Assembly: GCF_003752155.1 (NCBI RefSeq)
Contig: NZ_RJVG01000004.1
Location: 124,001 to 188,000, forward strand
Direction of reading: 5' to 3'
DNA length: 64,000 bases
Source: Mobilisporobacter senegalensis
GTDB lineage: Bacteria > Bacillota > Clostridia > Lachnospirales > Lachnospiraceae
Shown here: piece after piece, positions 21,311 through 29,530 of the stretch
How the letters are laid out: the number at the start of each line of letters is the position of its first letter
Numbering within the stretch: the stretch's first letter is position 1
The notes under the pieces: generated by a model
Seen by the model: only the letters and a program-made list of their open reading frames with translations
What the model was told of the DNA's origin: nothing
Database searches by the model: none
Made by a program: the position numbers and the translations under genes

Positions 21311-22870
21311 AATAAAATATACTACTGACATATCCTGTACATATACCGGGTAGAAAGTATAGCCAGCCAATTTCTTATTTACGGCTACAAGCAACGGTGG
21401 ATCCTGAATATATACAGAAGCTGCATCCTCTGTCAATAAGGTTTGTAATTTCTGATAACTTTCTACTTTCTCATTCTCATCTACCGTTCTAATAGCCTTA
21501 TCAAGTGTTGCATCATACTCAGAATTGGAATAATTCACAAAATTATTGTCTGCAGTTGACAGGTAACGGTCCATTGCGTCTCTTGGCGCAAGTCTGGCGT
21601 CCAGACCAATGATTGTAGCTTCATATTTTCTTTCTGTATATACCTCACTTAACCAGGTTGCCCATTCAACTTGATTAATCGTAGCTGAAATACCAACTGC
21701 CTTTAACTGTTCTACAATGACTTGAGCAGTATCTACATGATATTGATAATTGGATGGAACAGTGATTGCAAATGTAAATCCATCCGGAAGTCCGGCCTCT
21801 TTTAGCAGAGCTTTTGCTTTCTCTGGATCATATGGATATACATCGTTTAATTCTTCAAGATAATACTTTGCATATGCAGGAAACATATTGGTTCCGATAA
21901 TACTTCCTTTTCCTCCGGCTACCATATCCAGAATTGTCTGTTTATCAATTGCATAATTTAGCGCCTGACGTACCTTTATATTGTCAAATGGTGCCACTTT
22001 ATTATTTAGGAACAAAGCTTGTACTAAATTCATGTGACCTTCTTCAATACGCATGGTACCTTCCAGCTGCTTTGCCTGAGAATCTGTCAGATAAGGGAAT
22101 ATATCTATTGATCCCGCCTGCAATTCCATAAATGCTGCATCTGTATTCGCAACAATTTTGAAAGTGACTTTATCCAGATAAGGTTTCCCTTCTACATAAT
22201 ACTCTGGATTTTTTTCTACTATCATACTTTCTAATGGTGTATAAGAAACAAAGCGAAATGGTCCGGTACCCACCGGCTTTGTTCCCTGCTCCTTATAATC
22301 TTTTGGTATGATTGCAACGGTAAGATATCCGAGCAGCTCTGTATTTGCCTCTTTTAAAACAAGCTCTACAGTTCTTTCATCTTTGATATTCACTTCTTTA
22401 ATATTAGAAAGCGCTGCATCTACTACAACGGAAGAATCCTTCTCATCAAGCAGACCAGCGCATCTTTTTATCGAATATTCAATATCCTGCACTGTAACAG
22501 CTTCTCCATTATGAAACTTAATACCTTCCCGTAAAGTGAAGGTGTAGACCAAACCATCTGGTGATATCTCATAATCGCTTGCTACAGCTGGAACTAAATT
22601 TCCATCTTTATCCGGCTTTACTAAGCCTTCAAAAACATTAAATAATACTTCTTTAGTTCCTGCCGCAACAGCTTTGTGTGGGTCAAGACTATCTAAATCT
22701 TGTAATATACCTACAACTACCGAACCGCCTGTTTGGGGCTCAGTTGAGACCATATCATCAGTATTTGGAGTTTCTTCCTTAACCTCGGTTTTCTTTTCGC
22801 CACTACATCCGTAGAGTGCAATAGATACTAAGAGGATTAAGAGCACTAGAAAATTACATTTCTTTTTCAT
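21305..22870 (-). CDS. Peptide ABC transporter substrate-binding lipoprotein (SBP family 5)
   Basis: 521-residue extracytoplasmic solute receptor. The lipoprotein signal peptide ends in ALYGC, giving a lipid-anchored mature protein, followed by a Glu/Thr-rich linker. Family 5 marks include VGILQDLDSLDPHKA, YTFTLREGIKFHNGEAVTVQDIEYSIKR, VGTGPFRF, and VRQALNYAIDKQTIL. The start at 22868-22870 is set by AAGGAG 7 bp upstream and by the signal peptide, discarding an 18-codon extension. It is first in the operon. Family 5 binds peptides, nickel or sugars; peptides are favoured because pepT lies just upstream. Confidence 0.92.
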   Translation of the reverse strand: MKKKCNFLVLLILLVSIALYGCSGEKKTEVKEETPNTDDMVSTEPQTGGSVVVGILQDLDSLDPHKAVAAGTKEVLFNVFEGLVKPDKDGNLVPAVASDYEISPDGLVYTFTLREGIKFHNGEAVTVQDIEYSIKRCAGLLDEKDSSVVVDAALSNIKEVNIKDERTVELVLKEANTELLGYLTVAIIPKDYKEQGTKPVGTGPFRFVSYTPLESMIVEKNPEYYVEGKPYLDKVTFKIVANTDAAFMELQAGSIDIFPYLTDSQAKQLEGTMRIEEGHMNLVQALFLNNKVAPFDNIKVRQALNYAIDKQTILDMVAGGKGSIIGTNMFPAYAKYYLEELNDVYPYDPEKAKALLKEAGLPDGFTFAITVPSNYQYHVDTAQVIVEQLKAVGISATINQVEWATWLSEVYTERKYEATIIGLDARLAPRDAMDRYLSTADNNFVNYSNSEYDATLDKAIRTVDENEKVESYQKLQTLLTEDAASVYIQDPPLLVAVNKKLAGYTFYPVYVQDMSVVYFIK

Positions 22871-22917
22871 ATGATTACTCCTTACTATATAATATTTTTT
22901 CTCATTATTGTGAACAA

Positions 22918-22987
22918 GACTCAAGCAGACATGCTTCCATGCACCTTTGAGTCCCCGTAAGGTTGAAAGATTTTTTTCAACCTTACG
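22918..22987 (-). promoter_or_regulatory. Two adjacent hairpins between pepT and the peptide-importer operon
   Basis: Hairpin one: CGTAAGGTTGAAA (22956-22968) with TTTCAACCTTACG (22975-22987), 13 perfect pairs. Hairpin two: GACTCAA (22918-22924) with TTGAGTC (22947-22953) around an inner CATG/CATG. Neither has a U-tract on the minus strand, so they may end pepT transcripts imperfectly or form a leader for the importer mRNA. Confidence 0.5.
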
Positions 22988-23046
22988 TATAGATAAGGCC
23001 GTAACCTTACCATTACATTGCCAAATACATAATAATATTTTTCGAT

Positions 23047-24264
23047 TTATTTTGCAAGAATTATTTCTTTTAGTACAAGCACCATCTTCTCCATGGACTG
23101 TACTGGAATATATTCATATCTTCCATGGAAATTATGACCGCCAGTTGATAGATTCGGGCAAGGCAGTCCCATATAGGATAATCTGGAACCATCTGTCCCA
23201 CCCCTGATTGGTACAACGATAGGTTCTACACCGGCCTTTAACATTGCTTCTCTGGCTTTTTCAACAATATGCATATGAGGCTCAATCTGTTTTCTCATAT
23301 TGTAATAGCTGTCTTTGATAATAAGCTCTATTGTTCCTTCCCCATATTTATCATTAAGGTACTCTGCTATTTTTATAAATCTGGTTTTCTTTTGTTCAAA
23401 TTTTCCCATATCATGGTCTCTTATAATATAATCCAATATAGAATTTTCCTCATCACCTTCAAAATGGCTTAAATGCTGGAATCCTTCGTACCCTTCTGTG
23501 TAAGCAGGATTTTCATTAAAAGGGAGCATTTGATGGAATTCCATACCAATTAAAATAGAATTTTTCATCTTATTCTTCGCTTCCCCTGGGTGGATATTCA
23601 CACCATGGATCTTAACTTTAGCACCGGCTGCATTAAAATTCTCATATTCAATTTCTCCAATTTGTCCGCCGTCAACTGTATATGCGTATTCTGCACCAAA
23701 AGCTTGTACATTGAAATGATCCGCACCGCGACCGATTTCTTCATCTGGAGTAAATCCAATGGCAATTTTCCCATGGGAAAATTCTTTATGCTCCAATATA
23801 TATTCTGCAAAAGTTAATATCTCTGCAATGCCGGCTTTATCATCTGCTCCAAGTAAAGTCGTTCCATCTGTTACAATAATATCTTGCCCAATATATTGAT
23901 TTAAATGTAAAAATTCATCTGCTTTCATTATAATATTTTTCTCTTTATTTAAAACAATGTCTCCACCCTGATAGTCTTTTATAATCTTTGGTTTTATATT
24001 TTCTCCTATCATAGATGGCGCAGTATCCATATGGGCTATGAATCCTATAACAGGATCATTTTCCCTTCCTTCTGATGCCGGGATGGCTCCATAAATATAA
24101 CCATTTTCATCCATCCTCACATCTGAGATTCCCAGTTCTTTCATCTCATTTACTAAAACTTCGCCTAAAATTTTCTGGTTACTTGTACTTGGGACGGTTG
24201 CTGACTCTTCGTCTGAGGTTGTATGATAGGTAACATATTTTAAAAATCTTTCTTCTACTTTCAT
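23047..24264 (-). CDS. pepT: Peptidase T (tripeptide aminopeptidase)
   Basis: 405-residue cytoplasmic zinc exopeptidase of the M20B family that removes the N-terminal residue of tripeptides. Metal and catalytic motifs are in place: [57 protein letters not shown], and [31 protein letters not shown]. It lies upstream of a peptide ABC importer, so imported peptides and their hydrolysis are probably linked physiologically, though hairpins separate the transcripts. Confidence 0.96.
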   Translation of the reverse strand: MKVEERFLKYVTYHTTSDEESATVPSTSNQKILGEVLVNEMKELGISDVRMDENGYIYGAIPASEGRENDPVIGFIAHMDTAPSMIGENIKPKIIKDYQGGDIVLNKEKNIIMKADEFLHLNQYIGQDIIVTDGTTLLGADDKAGIAEILTFAEYILEHKEFSHGKIAIGFTPDEEIGRGADHFNVQAFGAEYAYTVDGGQIGEIEYENFNAAGAKVKIHGVNIHPGEAKNKMKNSILIGMEFHQMLPFNENPAYTEGYEGFQHLSHFEGDEENSILDYIIRDHDMGKFEQKKTRFIKIAEYLNDKYGEGTIELIIKDSYYNMRKQIEPHMHIVEKAREAMLKAGVEPIVVPIRGGTDGSRLSYMGLPCPNLSTGGHNFHGRYEYIPVQSMEKMVLVLKEIILAK

Positions 24265-24364
24265 GCCTATAATTATCCTTTCTTTTGGTCATATCATATA
24301 ATAATTTCTGACTCGTGATCATATCCTATATTTTGCAATTGCCTTAATCCATTTAATGATACCT

Positions 24365-24748
24365 TTAAGAATTCAAATCTTCCATTTGATAAATTGGTTT
24401 AAAATCATCACTATCCGTACAAAAAAATCCACCCAGCTCTTCTATTATTTTATATAAAGATGATTTGACCTCATTAAAATCTTCTTCCTCTACTGTCACA
24501 GCGTATAAGGAATTTATATTTCGATTCTTTATAAATGCCCCATCGGATGGGTCTTTAAACTCTGGCTTCATTGATTCAAAATCTACCGTATTCCCATTTG
24601 GCAATTCTATCTGTAATACTCTTAATTCTTCCCAGACCTGAACCAATTTACCACCTTTATCTATCACTTCTTTTAAATCTTTTACCATTACATTGTTGGG
24701 TGACATATAAAATAAATTTAATGGATGCTTTTCATTTTTCTTTATCAT
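24365..24748 (-). CDS. Hypothetical protein, 127 residues
   Basis: Not recognised. A small, acidic, soluble protein without signal peptide or membrane segment. The predicted pattern is strand-helix rich: LFYMSPNNVMVKDLKEVIDKG, LRVLQIELPNGNTVDFESMKPEF, and a C-terminal helix LYKIIEELGGFFCTDSDDF. The start has a strong CAGGAGGAAGAAA site. It stands alone on the minus strand between pepT and the divergent pyrF. Codon use looks like its neighbours, so there is no sign of recent transfer. Confidence 0.7.
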   Translation of the reverse strand: MIKKNEKHPLNLFYMSPNNVMVKDLKEVIDKGGKLVQVWEELRVLQIELPNGNTVDFESMKPEFKDPSDGAFIKNRNINSLYAVTVEEEDFNEVKSSLYKIIEELGGFFCTDSDDFKPIYQMEDLNS

Positions 24749-24782
24749 TTTCTTCCTCCTGGATTATAATATTTTCTTTATC

Positions 24783-24825
24783 AAGTAAAACTTAATTCAG
24801 ATGTGGTTTGAATCACAGCTGAATT
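24783..24825 (+). repeat. TTAATTCAG repeat, full hairpin copy
   Basis: AAGTAAAACTTAATTCAG followed by a hairpin whose arms are AATTCAG (24794-24800) and CTGAATT (24819-24825), with inner TGTG/CACA. It lies upstream of the 127-residue hypothetical gene on the opposite strand. The rest of the 24826-25013 gap is AT-rich, with an extended -10 (TGGTATGAT, 24961-24969) that may serve pyrF. Confidence 0.6.
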
Positions 24826-25026
24826 TCAAATGGAATTATTATCTATATTCTCTATGAATTATATTGTACTCTAAGAAAGTAATAAAATAAAGGGATAAAA
24901 AACAGAATATTCTTACCCGTTTCCTTAAAATATTTTTTGCTTTCCTTGAATGAGAAAACATGGTATGATTTATCCGATATAAGCAAGCGGTTACCATTAA
25001 CACTGTTAAACACAAGGAGGATTATC

Positions 25027-25956
25027 ATGTCAATGGATCAATTAATTAGTAAAATAGTCGCCACAAAAAATCCAACGGTCGTGGGATTGGATCCCAAACT
25101 AGATTATGTACCTAATTATATCAAAGAAAAAATATTCGAAAAATACGGCAATACCCTGAAGGCTGCCGGAAAAGCATTGTTGAAATTTAATATAGGATTA
25201 ATCGACGAGTTATATGATATTGTACCAGCTATCAAACCGCAGGTTGCTTATTATGAAATGTATGGGTATGAAGGATTAAAAGCATTAGCTAAAACTATAG
25301 AATATGCGAAAGAAAAAGGGTTGTATGTCATTATCGATGGTAAGAGAAATGATATTGGAACAACCATGGATGCATATGCAACGGCCCATCTGGGTTTAAC
25401 CGATGTAAATGGCGAGAAAATATCTGCATTTCAAGGAGACTGCCTGACGGTAAACGGATACTTAGGGACCGATGGTATATCTCCTCTTCTAAAAGTATGT
25501 AATGAATTTGATAAAAGTATCTTCGTTCTCGTAAAAACTTCAAATCCATCTTCCGGTGAATTACAAGATAAATTGATTGAAGACCATCATGTCTATGAAG
25601 TAATGGGGGAAATGTGTGAAACCTGGGGTCAGGATTCTATAGGTAAATATGGATATAGCAGCGTCGGCGCTGTTGTTGGTGCCACATATCCAGAACAGTT
25701 AAAGGAATTACGTGAAAAATTGCCTCATACATTCTTCCTGGTACCTGGTTATGGAGCCCAAGGCGGTGGAGCTAACGATGTAAAATATGCCTTTGATCAG
25801 AATGGGCTTGGTGCCATCGTAAATTCTTCAAGAGGTATTATGTGTGCCTATAAAAATGGTGATTTCACAGAAAAAGAATATAGTAAGGCGGCGAAACTGG
25901 AAGCACTTCGAATGCGTGAAGATATTACATCAGTAATTAATGAAATAAAGTTTTAA
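25027..25956 (+). CDS. pyrF: Orotidine 5'-phosphate decarboxylase (type 2)
   Basis: Decarboxylates OMP to UMP, the last step of de novo pyrimidine synthesis. The 309 residues match the long (type 2) form. Key elements: VVGLDPKLDYVP, KFNIGLIDELYDIVPAIKPQVAYYE, and the catalytic DGKRNDIGTT (Lys and Asp of the charged network). The phosphate gripper region is VPGYGAQGG with NSSRGI. The start at 25027 is fixed by AAGGAGG at 25014-25020, and an upstream in-frame ATG lacks such a site. No other pyr gene is nearby. Confidence 0.95.
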   Translation: MSMDQLISKIVATKNPTVVGLDPKLDYVPNYIKEKIFEKYGNTLKAAGKALLKFNIGLIDELYDIVPAIKPQVAYYEMYGYEGLKALAKTIEYAKEKGLYVIIDGKRNDIGTTMDAYATAHLGLTDVNGEKISAFQGDCLTVNGYLGTDGISPLLKVCNEFDKSIFVLVKTSNPSSGELQDKLIEDHHVYEVMGEMCETWGQDSIGKYGYSSVGAVVGATYPEQLKELREKLPHTFFLVPGYGAQGGGANDVKYAFDQNGLGAIVNSSRGIMCAYKNGDFTEKEYSKAAKLEALRMREDITSVINEIKF

Positions 25957-26011
25957 AATTTTTCTATATGCAGCCTGCTAACATTTGTTTTTTTATTGAA
26001 AGGAGTAATTT

Positions 26012-26899
26012 ATGATAGTATCTATCAAGAGTAAATCTGCAACAGCAGCTATAGACACCCTGGGTGCCGAATTGAAATCTTTTATAGATAACAGCACTGG
26101 AAAAGACTATATCTGGTGCGGCGATCCAAAACATTGGAAAGGCGTATCCCCTCTTCTATTCCCAATGGTAGGAAATCTACGTAATGGGAAAACTATGATT
26201 AACGGGAAAGAATTCCAAATTCCAAAGCACGGTATTGTCAGAGATAAAGACTTTCAAATTTTAGAGCAAAGTGATGATAGCGTTGTATTCAGTTACAGTT
26301 ATACGGAAGATACGTTAAAAGTATATCCATTTCGTTTTAATATAAGGCTTGGTTATCGTATAACAGGAACAACACTTACTCTCTCTTATGATGTATATAA
26401 TCTGGATGATAAAGATATGTATTATCATATCGGAGCACACCCTGGCTTTCATTGTCCATTATTTGAAGGCGAGAAATTCTCTGATTACATATTACAATTC
26501 GAGCAAAAAGAAACTTGCATGAGTCCGGTATATGATCTTGAAAAACTTCAATTTAGCAATGAAAACCGGGTATGCCATTTGAATCATTCTGATATACTGA
26601 ATCTTAGCTATGATATGTTTCAGCAAGATGCTATCGTCTTTGATGACATAAAATCAAGAAAAGTGTCCTTGATAAATTCTGTTACAAAAAAGGGAGTATC
26701 TGTTGATTTTCATAGTTTTGAAGCGGTTGCCTTCTGGACTCCGATGAATGATACAGCTCCACTTCTCTGTATTGAACCTTGGAATGGTGCGGCAGTCTAT
26801 AGTGATGAAGATAATGAATTTATCCATAAGCGAAATATCCAGACTGTGAAATCCGGTCAGAAAGAATCTTATCAATTAGTGATCGATCTATTGGTTTAA
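26012..26899 (+). CDS. Aldose 1-epimerase family protein (LacX-like)
   Basis: 295 residues of the galactose-mutarotase beta-sandwich fold. Marks of the LacX/YeaD-like branch are DTLGAELKSF, PLLFPMVGNLRNGK, KHGIVRD, YHIGAHPGFHCPL with the conserved His, and a C-terminal LCIEPWNGAAVYSDED. It would interconvert sugar anomers, possibly hexose phosphates; the substrate is not determinable. It follows pyrF by 55 bp with its own GAAAGGAG site and ends in a strong hairpin. Confidence 0.82.
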   Translation: MIVSIKSKSATAAIDTLGAELKSFIDNSTGKDYIWCGDPKHWKGVSPLLFPMVGNLRNGKTMINGKEFQIPKHGIVRDKDFQILEQSDDSVVFSYSYTEDTLKVYPFRFNIRLGYRITGTTLTLSYDVYNLDDKDMYYHIGAHPGFHCPLFEGEKFSDYILQFEQKETCMSPVYDLEKLQFSNENRVCHLNHSDILNLSYDMFQQDAIVFDDIKSRKVSLINSVTKKGVSVDFHSFEAVAFWTPMNDTAPLLCIEPWNGAAVYSDEDNEFIHKRNIQTVKSGQKESYQLVIDLLV

Positions 26900-26905
26900 A
26901 ACAGA

Positions 26906-26938
26906 GGGCTTTTGCAAAAATATATTTTGCAAAAGCCC
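26906..26938. terminator. Hairpin between convergent epimerase and chemoreceptor genes
   Basis: GGGCTTTTGCAAAA (26906-26919) pairs perfectly with TTTTGCAAAAGCCC (26925-26938), a 14-bp stem and 5-nt loop. U-tracts beyond the stem are short, but its place between convergent genes fits a shared terminator. Confidence 0.65.
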
Positions 26939-26991
26939 CTATTAATTATAGTTTATGTATTCAATATTATTCTAAACAAAGACTTTCAGAA

Positions 26992-28803
26992 TCACCTGGT
27001 CTGAAATGTATGAATCAAAGAATTTAAATCTGTTGCCATTTCATTTAATTTAGAAATATTATTCGTAATTTCATTCACAGTCATTGCCTGTTCTTCTGAA
27101 GAAGAAGAAATTTCTTCTATAGAGGAGGAATTTTCTTCAGCTGTCTGTGAAATATTGTTCAACATATCCAGAATATGATCCTTCTTTTGGTCTGTCTCAT
27201 AATTATGTTCCGTAATCCTTTTAATATCCTCGATTAGATCCTGTAATTCCTCTGATATTTTATTAAAAATATTTTCTGTCTCTGAAACTGTATTATTAAT
27301 ATTATTGACTCCTGCCTGGTTTCTTTTTACAAAATCTACTGCAATACTGGATTGCTTCATCATTTCATTTACTTTTCCTGTGATGTCTTCCGTAGCCTTT
27401 GCTGTTTCCGTAGCCAAAGATCGTACTTCTCCGGCAACCACTGCAAATCCTTTTCCTGCTTCACCAGCTCTGGCTGCTTCAATATTGGCATTTAAAGCCA
27501 GAAGATTTGTTTGTTCTGCAACACCCGCAATAATTCCTACAATTTCACTTATTCTTTTGGAATGCTTATGGATTTCATTGATTACCTGTTCCATTTCCTG
27601 TGAATTCGTATTATTTTCAATACTTGCTTCTTTTAATCCTTTTACAGAGTCCAGTCCCTGTGCTTTTAACTCTATGGTTTTCATGGCTGCATGTTCTATT
27701 TTAGCACTTGCATCAGCCGTTTCTTTAATATCTTCTCCCAGCAACGTCACTTTTTCTACACTGCTTAAAGTATTTTGTGACTGGACTTCGCTAAATACCG
27801 ACATTTGATAAATAGATTTTGAAACTTCCTCGGTCATCTTTGCAACACTATCTGCAGAACCTTTTAACTCTGTTGAAAACTGGTTTAAATTACTGCTGGA
27901 TAAAATCATTGATTTTATGATATGATTCAGTTTGTCAATCAGAAGATTGACAGAATCCCCTAATAATCTCGTCTCATCCCGGGTTTTGATATTAACTTTA
28001 TCTACTGTTAAATCTCCTTGAGATACTCTGTGCAAAATATCGGAAATGGTCTTAATTGGTTTTGTTATCTTTCTGGTAATCAGTACACTTACTGTGAATG
28101 CTATAATTAAGATGATCGCCAGAGCCAAAAGATTATAATTTAATATTATCTTAGAGCCTCTTAACAAATCATCATCATATATTACTGCCGTGATAACCCA
28201 GTCCCATTGAGGGAAATATTGAGTATATACAGTTTTATTCCCAGTAACGGCACTAACTTCTTCAGCTAATTTGTAATTTAAGATACCTCCTCCGCTTTTC
28301 GCTTTCTCGATAATATCCTGAATGATAGGTCTTCCATCTTCTGATTTCAGCCCGGAAATATTATCTTTTAAAAACGGATGGGATATTACATCTCCACTGG
28401 AATCAACTATAAAAAAGTATCCATCTTTTCCTAAATTTAATGTATGATACTTTAATTCAGAATTAGCGGTAGCACTTGATACAGTATCCGCTCCATTCCC
28501 GGTAGCTCCGGATACAGAATCCGTTTCTTTTGCATGCAACTGGTTAATTGATGCCAATGAAGCTTCTTTTGCTTCTTCTTCCGTCATCCATTGATTCTCT
28601 CCTGCAGTGTATCCGTAATTTCTATTGATTTCAAACAAAGAGGTTTCTATCACATTTTTTAAAATTATCTGATTGGAACGGGAGAGCTCCTGTTTTGCAA
28701 TCGTGTAATTAATGAAAGAAATACCAGACAATGCTACAATAATAATTAATGATATAAAAGCACATATTTTTTTGTTAATACTATTCATCCTGATGTATTT
28801 CAT
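26992..28803 (-). CDS. Methyl-accepting chemotaxis protein with Cache sensor domain
   Basis: 603-residue chemoreceptor. The N-terminal membrane helix (about 12-30) is followed by an extracytoplasmic Cache-type domain ([52 protein letters not shown]). A second helix lies at about 222-244, then HAMP ([25 protein letters not shown]). The signalling domain has the hairpin tip [32 protein letters not shown]. An unusual Gly/Ser/Thr-rich stretch sits in the Cache domain (residues 95-115). It transmits ligand binding to CheA/CheW. The ligand is unknown and no other che gene is here. Confidence 0.95.
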   Translation of the reverse strand: MKYIRMNSINKKICAFISLIIIVALSGISFINYTIAKQELSRSNQIILKNVIETSLFEINRNYGYTAGENQWMTEEEAKEASLASINQLHAKETDSVSGATGNGADTVSSATANSELKYHTLNLGKDGYFFIVDSSGDVISHPFLKDNISGLKSEDGRPIIQDIIEKAKSGGGILNYKLAEEVSAVTGNKTVYTQYFPQWDWVITAVIYDDDLLRGSKIILNYNLLALAIILIIAFTVSVLITRKITKPIKTISDILHRVSQGDLTVDKVNIKTRDETRLLGDSVNLLIDKLNHIIKSMILSSSNLNQFSTELKGSADSVAKMTEEVSKSIYQMSVFSEVQSQNTLSSVEKVTLLGEDIKETADASAKIEHAAMKTIELKAQGLDSVKGLKEASIENNTNSQEMEQVINEIHKHSKRISEIVGIIAGVAEQTNLLALNANIEAARAGEAGKGFAVVAGEVRSLATETAKATEDITGKVNEMMKQSSIAVDFVKRNQAGVNNINNTVSETENIFNKISEELQDLIEDIKRITEHNYETDQKKDHILDMLNNISQTAEENSSSIEEISSSSEEQAMTVNEITNNISKLNEMATDLNSLIHTFQTR

Positions 28804-29007
28804 ATTATCACTCCTTCCTTAGTGTCTTACCTTTCTCCAATATAAATAATGACACACTATCAAAAGTTTATCAATATATACCAGATAATAAAAGTAATAT
28901 TTTTTATCATTTTCCAGATTATATATTCATATATTTATCTGTTCTCCTATCATTTCATCCTATTTTTCCTATAGTTACTGGTTCCATAATATAAATTCAT
29001 TTTATAA

Positions 29008-29036
29008 TTGACAACATAACAATGTTTATATATAAT
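29008..29036 (+). promoter_or_regulatory. Consensus promoter (TTGACA-17-TATAAT) with no gene behind it
   Basis: TTGACA at 29008-29013 and TATAAT at 29031-29036 with 17 bp between: a perfect sigma-A promoter. A start near 29043 would give a transcript reaching a terminator hairpin within about 35 nt. The region 28804-29007 upstream holds the chemoreceptor ribosome site and AT-rich DNA, nothing else recognised. Confidence 0.7.
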
Positions 29037-29049
29037 AGTGTTATAAACG

Positions 29050-29079
29050 AAGGCGTTTCTATTTAAGAAACGCCTTTTT
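29050..29079 (+). terminator. Terminator hairpin 1 of the intergenic cluster
   Basis: AAGGCGTTTCT (29050-29060) pairs exactly with AGAAACGCCTT (29066-29076), followed by TTTTT on the plus strand only. It sits seven bases after the expected start site of the promoter at 29008-29036, so the predicted RNA is about 40 nt. Confidence 0.75.
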
Positions 29080-29090
29080 CTATGTTTAAA

Positions 29091-29137
29091 ATTATCAACG
29101 GGGATAATGTTTTGTATTGCCCTTTGATAATTTTTTT
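29091..29137 (+). terminator. Terminator hairpin 2 of the intergenic cluster
   Basis: ATTATCAACGGG (29091-29102) pairs with CCCTTTGATAAT (29120-29131) with one mismatch, followed by a run of seven T on the plus strand. A 20-codon frame (29082-29144) crosses it but has no ribosome site, so it is not called as a gene. Confidence 0.7.
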
Positions 29138-29154
29138 ATTTTAACAATAGGTCT

Positions 29155-29183
29155 TTTACTATTGTTCTTAACCTGGTTATAAT
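29155..29183 (+). promoter_or_regulatory. Second intergenic promoter candidate
   Basis: TTTACT (29155-29160), 17 bp, TATAAT (29178-29183). It lies between terminator hairpins 2 and 3; an RNA starting near 29190 and ending at hairpin 3 would be about 80 nt. The -35 matches three to four consensus bases. Confidence 0.45.
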
Positions 29184-29228
29184 ATTTCTTAATATTATAA
29201 TATATATCCTTAATTAATCAACGGAAGA

Positions 29229-29271
29229 AGAGGTCTTAAGTGGTTCTAAAATCACATTAAGGCCTCTTTTT
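29229..29271 (+). terminator. Terminator hairpin 3 of the intergenic cluster
   Basis: AGAGGTCTTAAGTG (29229-29242) pairs with CACATTAAGGCCTCT (29253-29267), allowing one wobble and one bulge, followed by TTTTT on the plus strand. This is the third plus-directed terminator in 220 bp without an intervening gene. Confidence 0.7.
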
Positions 29272-29365
29272 CTATCTTAATATTTATTATGAAGTTTAAT
29301 ATGTCATCTATAGGCTTTTATTCCCATAATAGTAACTATCTACCATGCCTTCTAGTGTTCTACGA

Positions 29366-29394
29366 TTGACACAAATAGGAATATTTGTTATCAT
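29366..29394 (+). promoter_or_regulatory. Promoter upstream of the 531-residue membrane-anchored protein
   Basis: TTGACA (29366-29371), 17 bp, TATCAT (29389-29394). The predicted start near 29401 places the palindromic element 29418-29503 inside the 5' untranslated region of the gene at 29531. Confidence 0.6.
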
Positions 29395-29417
29395 CCTATC
29401 ATTACAATAAATTACAT

Positions 29418-29503
29418 CAGATAATTGCGAAACTCTTTATATGTCTATTATGTTCCTGTGTTCTTAGACCGTCTACTACAGTTATGAGTTTCGCAATTAT
29501 CTG
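29418..29503. repeat. 86-bp palindromic element (GATAATTGCGAAACT family) in a 5' leader
   Basis: CAGATAATTGCGAAACTC (29418-29435) and its exact complement GAGTTTCGCAATTATCTG (29486-29503) flank 50 bp of unrelated sequence. The ends match the element at 14004-14152, but the interior does not. It lies between a promoter and the ribosome site of the next gene, so the mRNA would carry an 18-bp hairpin. Confidence 0.7.
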
Positions 29504-29530
29504 GATGAATTACATTAATAGGGGGATAAT

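Noticed and set aside
29082-29144. 20-codon leader peptide across terminator hairpin 2
   Set aside because: No ribosome site and the codons are fully explained by the hairpin and T-run.
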